A DNA stretch of 62,692 nucleotides from CAWBNS01 sp964445105 (lineage in GTDB: Bacteria; Chlamydiota; Chlamydiia; Chlamydiales; JAJFMA01). The DNA is taken from NCBI GenBank assembly GCA_964445105.1, contig CAYUJS010000006.1, positions 1 to 62,692 of the forward strand, given 5' to 3'. The position numbers were made by a program, and so were the translations under genes. The notes beneath the pieces were generated by a model. That model did not search any database, was not told the DNA's origin, and worked only from the letters and a program-made list of their open reading frames with translations. Below, piece by piece: positions 34,001 to 42,429 of this stretch. Within the stretch, counting starts at the first letter, position 1. The number at the start of each line of letters is the position of its first letter.

Positions 34001-34833
34001 TGCGAGGCGTAGGTGTGTCGTTTGGGGTTAGGGATGCGCCTTTTAGGATTGCCCTGCGCGTCGTGCTCCCAAATTTCGCAAGGCTCACCAGATTGTACAT
34101 TGAGCAGAATTTCGTGCGCGCGCCAGTCATCGCGTGCTGTGTAGTGGCTATCGTTGGTGGCCACTACTTTAATGCCTTTTTCGCGGCCAAGACGGATAAA
34201 GGTCTCGTTGACGCGCTCTTGCTTGGAAACTAAATCCTGATACTTATGGAGGAGCCAAGATTCTTGGTACATGCCATCTCCGCGCAGCTGTTCATCGCGC
34301 ATCTGGTGGCGTTGCAGTTCGAAGTAGTAGTCCTCGCCAAAGAGATCATGATACCACTGTACTTTCTCTGCCAGGCCCTTTGGAGACCCCTCCAAAATCT
34401 CATAGGCGACGCGCCCGCTGAGGGAGGAAGAAAGACAGATTAAGCCTTTGGAGTACTTGCTTAGCACCTCTTCGTCTATCCGGGGCACATAGTAATACCC
34501 TTCCAAGAAACCAATGGATGAGAGCTTGCACAGGTTGTGATACCCCTCGCCATTTTTGGCGATCAGCACCAGAGAGAAAGAGTGGCGATTGCCAAGGCCT
34601 TTCTGGCGAGTTAACCGGGAATCAGGAGCAACGTAGACCTCACAACCGATCAGCGGCTTGACACTCGACCCTTGACAGGCCTGAAAAAACTCCACGGCGC
34701 CGTACATGTTGGCATGGTCGGTTAATGCCACTGCTGGCACGGCATAGTCTGCGGCCATTTTTGCAAGCGCCTTCACAGGCGTCAGCGCGTCTAAGATGGA
34801 ATATTGCGAATGAGCATGTAGCGACGCCCACAT
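31084..34833 (-). CDS. dnaE: DNA polymerase III subunit alpha
   Basis: This is the replicative polymerase. The PHP domain begins at residue 3 (SLHAHSQYSILDALTPVKALAK). The polymerase core has GPGRGSGAGSIVLYLIG and PDIDVDICMDRRGDVI, which holds the catalytic aspartates, and RTGTHAAGVVV. A helix-hairpin-helix region and OB-fold (LFLTGHPMDNWGETL onward) follow. At 1249 residues it is slightly longer than E. coli DnaE (1160) and similar to chlamydial DnaE. Near residue 1170-1180 the protein carries a low-complexity insertion encoded by clustered palindromes (31301-31340). dnaE and uhpC are adjacent as in C. trachomatis CT545/CT544. The stop overlaps the ResB-like gene. Confidence 0.97.
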   Translation of the reverse strand: MWASLHAHSQYSILDALTPVKALAKMAADYAVPAVALTDHANMYGAVEFFQACQGSSVKPLIGCEVYVAPDSRLTRQKGLGNRHSFSLVLIAKNGEGYHNLCKLSSIGFLEGYYYVPRIDEEVLSKYSKGLICLSSSLSGRVAYEILEGSPKGLAEKVQWYHDLFGEDYYFELQRHQMRDEQLRGDGMYQESWLLHKYQDLVSKQERVNETFIRLGREKGIKVVATNDSHYTARDDWRAHEILLNVQSGEPCEIWEHDAQGNPKRRIPNPKRHTYASHEYYFKTPQQMIELFQDIPEAISNTLEVAEKCQLELDFKTKHYPVFVPPTSENKKLTEEERQKEVEAFLWQLCREGIPRRYTPERLVKVKELFPDKDPLQVVQERLAYEMNVIAPKGMCDYLLIVWDFIDWAKKQGIPMGPGRGSGAGSIVLYLIGVTDIEPIRFSLFFERFINPERISYPDIDVDICMDRRGDVIHYTLDKYGKENVAQIITFMTMKAKSCVRDVGRVLNVPLTRVNAIAKLVPDDLGITIDTALEKDADLRQAYDMDEDARRIIDIGRKLEGSIRSTGTHAAGVVVAGDPLVDFIPLCVSKDAEMAVTQYSMKPVEEVGMLKIDFLGLKTLTSIQKTVDAIKRNRNIDIDWINLALDDAKTFDLLNQGKTLSVFQLESGGMQELARQLHLDKFEEIIAVGALYRPGPMDMIPSFIARKHGREPIEYDHPWVKDILSETYGIMVYQEQVMQIASRMANYTLGEGDVLRRAMGKKEADKMAKQREKFRLGALENQISEEVSMRVFDKMEKFAAYGFNKSHATAYGYLSYVTAYLKANFPGEWLAANMTCEAHDLTKVSKFIREGQAMNIPILPPDINESTVQFEATEKGIRFAMAGIKGVGTGVVETILKERQRGGRFKSFWDFCKRLDLKKVGKKNIEHLIEAGCFEDLGWTRDQLIQSLDLLFDAALKDRSAKEVGVMFLFAAQTGDAGPLPNPPKVAQPRSQVDLLLKEKELLGLFLTGHPMDNWGETLKRLGSLQLAKVDEMDHDAVFRTAFIVETVQNRISAKNQKKFAILTISDGLVHYELPIWSEMYEEKRHLLEENKLLLAVLQVDKREESVRLSCHWLEDLTQTNEALVQQCDTAYDRIKQQTSRMATRKSEARRSEPKQPAQLSPKNKIQDPGSGIQNSGSAMKIKIDADQVTLSQLLSLKTSLEQHAGSTPVELEFSAARKLVATLQLDVTVTPGAALEEGLKAIPSVALM
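31301..31340. repeat. Clustered palindromic insertion inside dnaE
   Basis: Within 40 bases there are repeated half-units of the type ATCCTGAAT / GAATTC / GGATCC (two GAATTC and two GGATCC). On the minus strand it encodes IQDPGSGIQNSGSA, in a linker near the DnaE C-terminus. It looks like a small mobile or slipped repeat tolerated in frame. Confidence 0.7.
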
Positions 34834-34844
34834 GATGGCCCCCT

Positions 34845-36209
34845 TTAAACAGATTGTGGCTCGGCCGGGGAAGGTCCTGGTTTATTCGCTGGTTTTTCTG
34901 CTAGAAGCAGTGGGATGAACAGGCAGACACAAACAAGAGCGCAGACCAATGTGGTCACAAAAAAGCCTTCCCATCCGTATTTTTTCGTGATGACCCCCAA
35001 AGGCCACCCGGCAATCGCTGAGCCCAAATAAGCAAACCAACCGACAAAGCCCGTGGTGGTGGCCGCGGCCTTTTTATGAGAGAGTTCGGTGGCTGACATC
35101 CCGACGAGCATCTGAGGGCCAAAAACCATAAAACCGGTCATAAAGATAGCGAAGAAATCCAGCAAGGTTGTCCCAGGAGGCAACCACCAAATGAATAGTA
35201 CACTGAGCGCAATACCCGTAGAAAATAGTATGTTGATAGGACTCCTGCGCGCCTGGAATACCTTATCCGAAGCCCAGCCCGCCGTAAGGCTTCCGCACAG
35301 GCCCCCGAGCTCAAACATGGAGTAGCAAACACTGCCGCTCCACTGGGAGTAACCCTTCACCTGCACAGAATATACGGCCATCCAAGAGCCGAAAGCCGTC
35401 CGGATAAAATAGACGAAAATATTGATGAAGGCCAGCAGCCAGATCCACTTATTCTTCAGGACGTACTGAACCAAAATTTGGCGAGACGAGAGTTTTTCTC
35501 CCTCATTAGCTTTAGCACCAGCTACCGTCTCCTCTCCTCGAAAAACTTCGATCGGGGGAAGGCCCAGGGAAGCCGGAGTATCGCGTAGGCGATTGATTAA
35601 CAACAGCCCCATCAAAATGCAGAGCGCACCGGGCATGCACATAGCCCATCTCCAGCCCAAGGATTGGGCGAGAAACCCAGCGAACAGGATAATCGACCAG
35701 GCGCCTACGTTATGAGACACGTTCCAAGAGGACCACCAGGATCCCCTCTCGGATTTAGAATACCAATAAGTCAGCAAACGAGCGCATGGTGTAGCTCCGA
35801 ACCCCTGAAACCACGCGTTTAAACCCCAAATGAGCGCGAATACGTACAGGCTAGATGAGAGACCGAAAATAATATTGCATATGCCCGTCATAATAAGTCC
35901 GAAGGGCATGAAATAACGCGCATTTGCGCGATCTGCCAATATGCCGCTGATGAACTTGCTGCCGCCGTAACTGAGGGCAAACGCACTGAGGACGATACCG
36001 AGCTGCTCATAATCCAAGCCCAAATCTTCCATCATAGTGGGCATAACAGTATTGAAGCTCATCCTCGTCAAGTAATAAGAGGCGTACCCCATGAAAATGG
36101 AATAAAAAATCCGGATGCGCCAGTAGGCGTAATCTTTCTTTACTCTCTCAGGATCTTGTATGGGGTTAGCAGCGGGTGCCGGCGGAAAAACGCGTGAAAG
36201 AAAGGTCAA
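34845..36209 (-). CDS. uhpC: Hexose-phosphate transporter, UhpC type (MFS)
   Basis: Organophosphate:phosphate antiporters of this group import sugar phosphates in exchange for phosphate. The 454-residue protein has 12 hydrophobic segments and the family features YASYYLTRMSFN near residue 40, LGIVLSAFALSYGGSKFISG near 90 and GLNAWFQGFGATPCARLL with the arginine implicated in phosphate binding. The chlamydial homologue (CT544) takes up glucose 6-phosphate and lies beside dnaE as here. The start is TTG 36209, with GGAG seven bases upstream; there is no nearby ATG in frame. The C-terminus ends in a soluble Pro-rich tail. It would feed glycolysis and glycogen metabolism (glgX is in this window). 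Confidence 0.92.
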   Translation of the reverse strand: MTFLSRVFPPAPAANPIQDPERVKKDYAYWRIRIFYSIFMGYASYYLTRMSFNTVMPTMMEDLGLDYEQLGIVLSAFALSYGGSKFISGILADRANARYFMPFGLIMTGICNIIFGLSSSLYVFALIWGLNAWFQGFGATPCARLLTYWYSKSERGSWWSSWNVSHNVGAWSIILFAGFLAQSLGWRWAMCMPGALCILMGLLLINRLRDTPASLGLPPIEVFRGEETVAGAKANEGEKLSSRQILVQYVLKNKWIWLLAFINIFVYFIRTAFGSWMAVYSVQVKGYSQWSGSVCYSMFELGGLCGSLTAGWASDKVFQARRSPINILFSTGIALSVLFIWWLPPGTTLLDFFAIFMTGFMVFGPQMLVGMSATELSHKKAAATTTGFVGWFAYLGSAIAGWPLGVITKKYGWEGFFVTTLVCALVCVCLFIPLLLAEKPANKPGPSPAEPQSV

Positions 36210-36400
36210 TTAATTCTCCTTAAGAGCATGGGCTAGGGCTATAATACTCTGCGCTTTTTAGCCCCCTTGTACCTTGAGGTAACCTTTTTTCTCAAGAGCA
36301 TTCCGGATTAGGCGGCGATTCAAACCTGTACTTAGCGTAGCGGGGAAGACAAGATCTGGTGTCGGTATTCCTTTAGATCTTTTTAAGTCCCTTAACATAT

Positions 36401-36652
36401 TTAATTGAAGACGCTTGCTTTCACTCCCATCTGTGGCCAAAAGCCTTCTAGACTATCGCAGTCAACGCCGCCACTCAGAGCCTCATCGTGAGCTTCGAGA
36501 GTTTTCTTATTAGGTTACTTAGTAAAATCCGCTCTGAGTTGGGGCAGAATCAGCTCACTAAGACTCAAATGGGCTTTGGCTGCTAACATTTTGATATAAG
36601 CTCGCTCGCCAGTAGTACACTTTATCGTGACCCTAGCCTTATCGCGATGCAC
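36401..36652 (-). pseudogene. Relic of a ribbon-helix-helix-type antitoxin gene
   Basis: Reading the minus strand from GTG 36652 gives HRDKARVTIKCTTGERAYI, KMLAAKAHLSLSELIL and PQLRADFTK, which resembles RHH/DUF1778-class antitoxins (short N-terminal strand, then two helices). An in-frame TAA follows, and the same frame continues with PNKKTLEAHDEALSGGVDCD then SLEGFWPQMG to a TAA at 36401. That tail resembles the usual antitoxin C-terminal segment (NKKT-ea...-FeeF). So one stop breaks an otherwise intact gene. No partner toxin is identifiable; a 60-codon frame at 36258-36440 overlaps it in another frame, and I do not call that. The family call rests on pattern, not alignment. Confidence 0.5.
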
Positions 36653-36920
36653 ATGAAAATGAGCGCCTATATATACCTCTCGAGGTTATGCCGTTAATTC
36701 TACAGCTTTCCGTGAGCTTCGTAAAGAGCGGGTTCACAAGGCCAGCAGCTCTCAATCGCTTGGATAGCTGCGATTATTTTTTTCCTTTTGCTGAAAACCA
36801 GATCAGGGCACATAAAAAGATTTGACCAATCGCCGACTAAAAAGTTGTGAGCGATGAGCAACAAGAAAAGTAGGCAAGATTGCCAGGCTGCGCGCGTTAC
36901 ACATCGCCTAGCAAGGTATC
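36653..36920. other. Gene-poor stretch beside the antitoxin relic
   Basis: Between the relic and trxA no open frame with a start signal is visible. With the relic this gives about 700 bases without an intact gene, the longest such stretch in the window. It looks like decayed accessory DNA. Confidence 0.45.
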
Positions 36921-37241
36921 TTAAATGGCGTGGGTCAAAATCCGCTTCAGCGTTTCTTTGTCTTTCAATCCAACGATACGCTCTACCTCAGCTCCATCCT
37001 TGAAAATAATGATCGTGGGAATTGAAGTGACTTGAAACGAGGCTGTGGTGCGCTGAGCACTTTCAATATCAATTTTAGCCACTTTAGCCGTATCGCCCAT
37101 TTCATCAGCTAGTTCGTGCATAATGGGCTCCATCATGCGGCAGGGGCCGCACCAGTCGGCGTAAAAGTCGACTAGGGTCACGCCGTTTTGGATCTCCTGC
37201 TGAAAGTTGTCATCATTGAGGTACTGTAATCCTTTTGCCAT
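36921..37241 (-). CDS. trxA: Thioredoxin
   Basis: Thioredoxin reduces protein disulfides in the cytoplasm. The active site WCGPC is at residues 30-34, followed by the conserved cis-proline region SIPTIIIFKDG and the GLKDKETL end. The start ATG 37241 has GGAGAG six bases upstream and gives 106 residues, the standard length. The frame stays open to 37421, but that extension has no support. It is divergent from trhO, about 295 bases between starts. No reductase gene is in the window. Confidence 0.96.
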   Translation of the reverse strand: MAKGLQYLNDDNFQQEIQNGVTLVDFYADWCGPCRMMEPIMHELADEMGDTAKVAKIDIESAQRTTASFQVTSIPTIIIFKDGAEVERIVGLKDKETLKRILTHAI

Positions 37242-37535
37242 GAGTCTCTCCATTATGCTTAAGTACACTAATATTATTGACCATCTGGCGCGCTTTTGTC
37301 CAGAGACTTCAAAGCCTTCAGCAGCTCCCGGTAAAAAAAGAAAACGATCGGCTCCGGAGCAGTCATTAAACCTATTCTGCTTTTTATCCGTGGCCAAGGC
37401 TACGGATCCTTCGCAAACCAAGCCTGCTGTCGGTTTCTTCTTTTAGCGGGAGGTGCTGAGCTGCGAGCTACTGGGTAGCCGCAAATTCTCAATTGCGGTA
37501 TGCTCCTACTTCTCCTAGCAACTAGAACGGGAACT

Positions 37536-38492
37536 ATGTATCAAGTAATCGCCTACTATCAGTTTGTTTCCATAGCTAATCCTCAAGCGGAAGTAGCCAA
37601 ACATAAGGCCTATCTAGCAGATAAAGATGCGACTGCGCGCATTTACGTCTCCGAAGAAGGGATCAACGGACAGATGAGTATCGCCAGTGCGAATGCTCAA
37701 GCCTACATGGATTGGATGCAAGGGAGAGAGCCGTTCGGAAACATTGTTTTCAAAGTCCAAGATCATCATGAGCATGCCTTCCCAAGGCTGACGGTAAAAT
37801 ACCGCAAGCAGCTTGTGGCTTTAGACCTAGCTGTGGACATGTCTTTGAAAGGCGAGCATCTTTCCCCCAAGCAATGGGTCGAGATGCTTAAAGACGAGAA
37901 TAAACTGCTGCTCGACGTAAGAAATGAATATGAGGGGCTTGTCGGCCACTTTGAGGGCGCTGAGCAGCCCAGCTGCGATGAATTCCGCGCGTTCCCAAAA
38001 TATGTGGAAGAACTGAAAAAACGCGTCGATCCAAAGACCACACCTGTTATGATGTATTGTACAGGAGGCATCCGTTGTGAGCTTTTTTCGGCTCTTATGC
38101 GTAAGGAAGGATTCGAAAAAGTCTATCAGCTTTCTGGCGGCATTTTGGGTTACGCAAAAGAGATGGGCTCCCAGCATTGGTTGGGAAAGTTATTTGTTTT
38201 CGATGACCGACTCACTGTGCCCCTAGATGACAAGCAGACAAAGGTCGTGGGCGAATGTCACCATTGCAGCGCCCCGATTGAGAGTTATTACAACTGCGCG
38301 AACATGGATTGCAACCAGCTGTTTCTGTGCTGCTCGGACTGCTTGAAACAGCACGCAGGGTGCTGTCAGGCATCTTGCGCTGCTTCTGATCGCTTGCGCC
38401 CCTATCAGCATCAAAATGCGCATAAACCCTTTCGTAAGTGGTACCACTACGCTAAGGACAAGAAAGATCTGTGGCGTTCAACTAGACAGTAA
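37536..38492 (+). CDS. trhO: tRNA uridine 5-hydroxylase TrhO (rhodanese family)
   Basis: TrhO (formerly YceA) hydroxylates U34 in certain tRNAs using oxygen. The 318-residue protein has an N-terminal acylphosphatase-like domain (EEGINGQMSI), a rhodanese domain with the active-site loop MYCTGGIRCE (catalytic cysteine) and LLDVRNEYE, and a cysteine-rich C-terminus (CHHCSAP, CCSDCLKQHAGCC) that fits a zinc site. The start at ATG 37536 skips an upstream hydrophobic extension without support. The SNF2 gene starts four bases after its stop, suggesting co-transcription. Confidence 0.93.
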   Translation: MYQVIAYYQFVSIANPQAEVAKHKAYLADKDATARIYVSEEGINGQMSIASANAQAYMDWMQGREPFGNIVFKVQDHHEHAFPRLTVKYRKQLVALDLAVDMSLKGEHLSPKQWVEMLKDENKLLLDVRNEYEGLVGHFEGAEQPSCDEFRAFPKYVEELKKRVDPKTTPVMMYCTGGIRCELFSALMRKEGFEKVYQLSGGILGYAKEMGSQHWLGKLFVFDDRLTVPLDDKQTKVVGECHHCSAPIESYYNCANMDCNQLFLCCSDCLKQHAGCCQASCAASDRLRPYQHQNAHKPFRKWYHYAKDKKDLWRSTRQ

Positions 38493-38496
38493 GCTG

Positions 38497-40962
38497 ATGA
38501 CCTTCACCATCGATCCTGCTTCGGGCCCAGACCAGGGACTGATTTTACACGGCCCTCAAGGCAGCGTAACCGCCCCCCGTCGCGCAGCGCTCCAAACTCT
38601 ACAAAATTACGCAGACAAAGGCAAACTTCTCTACCGCTCAAAGGAATTGGCCGCTGATTTTTATGTACCGATCGAAGCGTATGTAAAGTTCGAAACTATG
38701 GAAAATCATCTCATCCAGGTTTCTACGCGCGTACATTGGCGGCGCGGCGACTTTGCGTTAACCGATTGTGACCATGTTTTCCGAGGTCCTCCTCACTGGA
38801 TCATCATGGGCGGCGCACTGAAAGTACTCGGCGACTTTCCTGCGGAGCATCTCTACAACACCCCATTGTCTTTGACCAGCCAGGAGGCCGCGCACTTAGC
38901 TGCTGCACTTGCAGCGAAAGAAGTGCGCATAGAGGTTTCTGAGGGTGCTTCTTTACAGCTTGGCGTGGGGGCCGATCCGCTGCCCTGCTTGCGGCTCACA
39001 GATCGCTGGGGCAGCTTTGCAGATCTTTGGCTGGACTATGGTTCACGCGGACAAGTACGCTACGAGGGTTCCTCCAGCAGTTCTTGGCGGCAAACTAAGG
39101 CAGAACGACTCTGGGAGCAGGATCTTCTAGAGACGGGCTATCTCATCAAACCCACGCCTACCGCGCGCTACCACTGCCCGCTAGATAAGATCGCGAAAAG
39201 CTTGAGCTTTCTTTTGGAGCTCGGTTGGATGATCACGGACGCGCGCAAGCGTCAAATCAAAGCACCGGGTACAAGCGAGCTGCACCTCTCTGCTGCCTTG
39301 GTATTGCAGGGTCGCATCAAATATGGAGAACATTCGCTTGATCTTAGTCAAGCCGCGGGCGCTTTTAACCGACGCGAAACGTTCGTTGATTTAACCGCCA
39401 ACACGGTAGGATTATTGCCTTCTATGCCTTGGCAGCAACTTGTAGAGGCAGGCGAAATCGTAACAGCGGGCATACAACTGCGCCGCACACAGATCGGCGA
39501 GCTACAGATCCTCCCTGAAATTACCTACGATAGCTCCTTAAAGCAGCTTGTACAGGGATTAGAAAATTTTTGTGAAGTAGCACAAGCACTACCTAAAGAC
39601 CAGTTTACCGGCTCATTACGCCCTTATCAACAACAAGGCGTCAACTGGCTAGCTTTTTTGTATGATCACGGTTTTGCGGGTTTACTTGCCGACGATATGG
39701 GTTTAGGAAAAACGGTACAGGTGCTCGCTTTTTTATCGCGCCTACTGCCCTTGGGCCGTCATCTCATCGTGCTGCCTACCTCGCTACTGTTTTCCTGGAA
39801 TCGCGAAATTTTGCGCTTCTTGCCCGGCGCCTCTGTGCATATTCACCACGGCGCGGCGCGTCAGCTCCAGACCGAGGCGCAAATCGTGCTCACTTCCTAC
39901 GCCACGCTCAGGCAAGACCTGTTAATCTTTTCTCAGCAGGATTGGCACTGTGTGATCCTAGATGAAGCACAGGCCATTAAAAATCCCGATACCCAGACCT
40001 TCAAAAGCGTGTGTCGCCTGCGGGCACGTTTTCGGCTCTCCATAACGGGAACCCCCATCGAGAATAGACTGGACGAGCTCTGGGCTCAATTCCGTTTCTT
40101 GCAGCCTCAACTGCTTGGAGACCGCCAGGCCTTTTCAGCTAGCGCACAAACGGCCCAGGCTGATAGCCGACATCTAACGCAAATCCGCAAGCAGATCAAA
40201 CCTTTCCTCCTACGCCGTACCAAAGAGCAGGTCGCCCCAGACCTTCCTCCGCTGATCGACCAAATTACCTGGATCGAAATGCCCGCTTCACAGCGCCAAA
40301 TTTATGACGAATTCCTTACCAAAACGCGCCAAGGCGTACTCAAAAAAGTCGCGCTCGATGGACTCCAAGCTCATCGTATGGAAATCCTCGAATCGATTTT
40401 GCGGTTAAGGCAGATCTGCTGTCATCCGCTGCTGGTTGATGCCAGTGCTAAGGACGAGAGTGCAAAACTTGAACGGCTGCTAGAGGACCTTGAAACGCTT
40501 TTTCAAGAGGGAAGGAAGGTACTGATCTATAGCCAATTTAGCTCCATGCTACAGCTGATCGCAGGGGCCTTTGGCGCGCGCGGCTGGTCTTTTTGTTATC
40601 TTGACGGTTCTACACAAAACCGAGAAAAAGAGGTGGATCGTTTTCAAAATGAGCCCGGTGTTTCTGCCTTTCTGGTCAGCCTTAAAGCAGGGGGCGTCGG
40701 TTTGAACCTCACCGCAGCCGACTATGTATTTATCTATGATCCCTGGTGGAACGAGGCTGCAGAACAGCAGGCCATTAACCGCGCGCACCGCATTGGCCGT
40801 CTTGAAACCGTATTTGCTAAACGATTCATCCTGGCAGAGAGCATCGAAGAGAAGATGCTCAAATTGAAGCTACAAAAGAAAACGCTTGCGGAAGATCTAT
40901 TGTCCGGCCAGGGCGACCAAACGGGCCTCTCTTCAGAAGACTTTGCCTTCCTGCTCTCCTAA
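38497..40962 (+). CDS. SNF2 family DNA-dependent ATPase/helicase
   Basis: The 821-residue protein has two RecA-like domains: Walker A DDMGLGKT at 399-406, the DEAQ box at 489-492, the motif III ITGTPIENRLDELW, and in the second half LDGSTQNREKEVDRF, SLKAGGVGLNLTAADYVFIYDPWWN and the QAINRAHRIGR motif VI. The N-terminal 380 residues match the chlamydial SWI/SNF proteins in arrangement only. These enzymes remodel protein-DNA contacts or clear RNA polymerase. The ATG 38497 lies four bases after the trhO stop; the frame is open farther upstream, over trhO, without support. Confidence 0.92.
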   Translation: MTFTIDPASGPDQGLILHGPQGSVTAPRRAALQTLQNYADKGKLLYRSKELAADFYVPIEAYVKFETMENHLIQVSTRVHWRRGDFALTDCDHVFRGPPHWIIMGGALKVLGDFPAEHLYNTPLSLTSQEAAHLAAALAAKEVRIEVSEGASLQLGVGADPLPCLRLTDRWGSFADLWLDYGSRGQVRYEGSSSSSWRQTKAERLWEQDLLETGYLIKPTPTARYHCPLDKIAKSLSFLLELGWMITDARKRQIKAPGTSELHLSAALVLQGRIKYGEHSLDLSQAAGAFNRRETFVDLTANTVGLLPSMPWQQLVEAGEIVTAGIQLRRTQIGELQILPEITYDSSLKQLVQGLENFCEVAQALPKDQFTGSLRPYQQQGVNWLAFLYDHGFAGLLADDMGLGKTVQVLAFLSRLLPLGRHLIVLPTSLLFSWNREILRFLPGASVHIHHGAARQLQTEAQIVLTSYATLRQDLLIFSQQDWHCVILDEAQAIKNPDTQTFKSVCRLRARFRLSITGTPIENRLDELWAQFRFLQPQLLGDRQAFSASAQTAQADSRHLTQIRKQIKPFLLRRTKEQVAPDLPPLIDQITWIEMPASQRQIYDEFLTKTRQGVLKKVALDGLQAHRMEILESILRLRQICCHPLLVDASAKDESAKLERLLEDLETLFQEGRKVLIYSQFSSMLQLIAGAFGARGWSFCYLDGSTQNREKEVDRFQNEPGVSAFLVSLKAGGVGLNLTAADYVFIYDPWWNEAAEQQAINRAHRIGRLETVFAKRFILAESIEEKMLKLKLQKKTLAEDLLSGQGDQTGLSSEDFAFLLS

Positions 40963-41155
40963 AAGGAGCCTCCAGCCATTTTTCCGCCGTCGCTTGTCAC
41001 TTCCGCTTCGCTCGCCAGGCTGGCAGCGCGCTTACTACGCAGAGCCTTCGTCGAGGACTCCAAGCGGATCTGATTTTTTAGAAGATAAGAGGCTGTCGGT
41101 TTTAAGTTGTAGTGACAAATCTGCAACGTCTTCCAAGAGAACCACTGAACTTGTG

Positions 41156-41356
41156 TCAAGCGACATCCCCTTCATTACCGCCCGCTTCACAACTTTGCTC
41201 ATAAAGCTCGCGGGCGGTGGCTTTGACCGTTGCTAATCCATCAGTAAACCCAATCGCCCTCATCAAGCCGTCCAGGTAGACCAGCTCACTAGCCAATTGG
41301 TCATTTGCAAACTCAAGTTCAGAAATCCGTTGCTTCAATTTTTCAATGTTATCCAT
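41156..41356 (-). CDS. Small coiled-coil protein, paralogue of its upstream neighbour
   Basis: The 66-residue product begins MDNIEKLKQRISELEFANDQ and forms one coiled coil. It aligns along its length with the protein at 41419-41613: both have LxxLExxNDQLxxEvxxlDxLmrxxGFxxGLxxxK pattern. ATG 41356 has AGAGGA six bases upstream. The function is unknown. The pair sits downstream of ogt on the same strand. Short coiled-coil pairs of this kind occur in chlamydial genomes, but I cannot name a family. Confidence 0.65.
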   Translation of the reverse strand: MDNIEKLKQRISELEFANDQLASELVYLDGLMRAIGFTDGLATVKATARELYEQSCEAGGNEGDVA

Positions 41357-41418
41357 TTGCAATCCTCTTGTTAAAATTAAATTTTAATAAGTCTACTGCT
41401 TTTGAGAAATATTCAGGC

Positions 41419-41613
41419 CTATTCGGATAGATTACTCTGCTCGGTGTCCAACGTGTTTTCTTCGAGCATCTCTTCGGCGACCTCTTTAGCTGACTCAATA
41501 CCTCTAGGGAACCCTGTGTTGTGCAAAAGGCGGTCTATCTCTTCCACCTCTGTGAGTAGCTGGTCGTTCATAGACTCTAGCTGTGCCAACCGGTGCATAA
41601 GTTGCTCTTCCAT
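41419..41613 (-). CDS. Small coiled-coil protein, paralogue of its downstream neighbour
   Basis: The 64-residue product begins MEEQLMHRLAQLESMNDQ and resembles the protein at 41156-41356, so the two arose by tandem duplication. ATG 41613 has GGGGAGAG four to eleven bases upstream, a strong signal. The two coding regions are separated by 62 bases. The C-terminus is acidic (EEMLEENTLDTEQSNLSE). Its function is unknown; a small adaptor or regulator is possible. Its size and strong ribosome binding site make it a credible gene despite its length. Confidence 0.68.
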   Translation of the reverse strand: MEEQLMHRLAQLESMNDQLLTEVEEIDRLLHNTGFPRGIESAKEVAEEMLEENTLDTEQSNLSE

Positions 41614-41772
41614 ACGCTCTCCCCTTTGTAAGCTCGATGTGACGATGCCTTATAAGTGCGAAAGCTATGCCAAGCCAACTTGCCAGCAACTCTTACTAAA
41701 AAAAGAAGGCGCAATGGGACAAACGAAAAGAGATCCTTCAACGCCGCCAAGCTTTTGCGTAAAGTTAGACGA

Positions 41773-42297
41773 TCAGCGGGCCGCGCTCCGGGCTGACGCC
41801 CATCGACCGTTCTTATGTTCAACAAGTTCGTGGGTAAGCAATAAAGGCTTGAGCGTGCAGTCTGCTGAAAAGCCGCCCAGGCGACCATTGGCCGCCAGCA
41901 CGCGGTGACAAGGGATAAAGAGTATCAGCGGATTGCGCCCACAAGCCTGCCCTACAGCACGTGCGGCCTTGGGTTGGTGAAGGTAAGCAGCCATCTGCCC
42001 GTAAGAAAGTGTCTGGCCAAAAGGGACCTCATGCAAAGCCCACAGAACACGACTGATAAAAGGCGGGATCCCCAAGAGGGAGAGGGGTAACCTGACGGTG
42101 GGCTGCCTTTGGTCGGCGTAGTCCTTAAGCCAATGCTGAATGGTTTGCGCTAACTCCTTAGAGGCGCCCCGTACTTGGCAGCCGATTCCATCCGAGGCGC
42201 TATGTCGCACAACCGACTGCGTCACTTGCTCTTTGAGCACATCAATTTCTATCTCTAGCTTAAGAGAGGCAGGAATATGAAAATGCTGCGTTTTCAT
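41773..42297 (-). CDS. ogt: Methylated-DNA-protein-cysteine methyltransferase
   Basis: The suicide enzyme removes alkyl groups from O6-methylguanine. The active-site motif IPCHRVLAANGRLGGFS contains the acceptor cysteine and the Tyr/Arg-finger region QTLSYGQMAAYLHQPKAARAVGQACGRNP precedes it. The protein has 174 residues. ATG 42297 has only a weak ribosome binding site. The C-terminus continues with a tail beyond the usual end (LVEHKNGRWASARSAAR), perhaps from loss of a stop. The gene is upstream of the two small coiled-coil genes on the same strand. Confidence 0.93.
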   Translation of the reverse strand: MKTQHFHIPASLKLEIEIDVLKEQVTQSVVRHSASDGIGCQVRGASKELAQTIQHWLKDYADQRQPTVRLPLSLLGIPPFISRVLWALHEVPFGQTLSYGQMAAYLHQPKAARAVGQACGRNPLILFIPCHRVLAANGRLGGFSADCTLKPLLLTHELVEHKNGRWASARSAAR

Positions 42298-42429
42298 TCA
42301 AAACACCACTTTTGATGCTTATTAGAGAGGCTAGGCTAAAGAATAGCCGCTGTTTTTCGCTGGCCATTCTAGCTTCGCACGTGTATTATTGTCTCTCTTT
42401 TGAGCAATAAATTGTGGGTAAGGCTGATC

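Noticed and set aside
36258..36440. A 60-codon minus-strand frame
   Set aside because: It overlaps the antitoxin relic in another frame; a toxin identity could not be supported.
40959..41159. A 66-codon minus-strand frame after the small coiled-coil genes
   Set aside because: TTG start without a ribosome binding site and no recognisable similarity.
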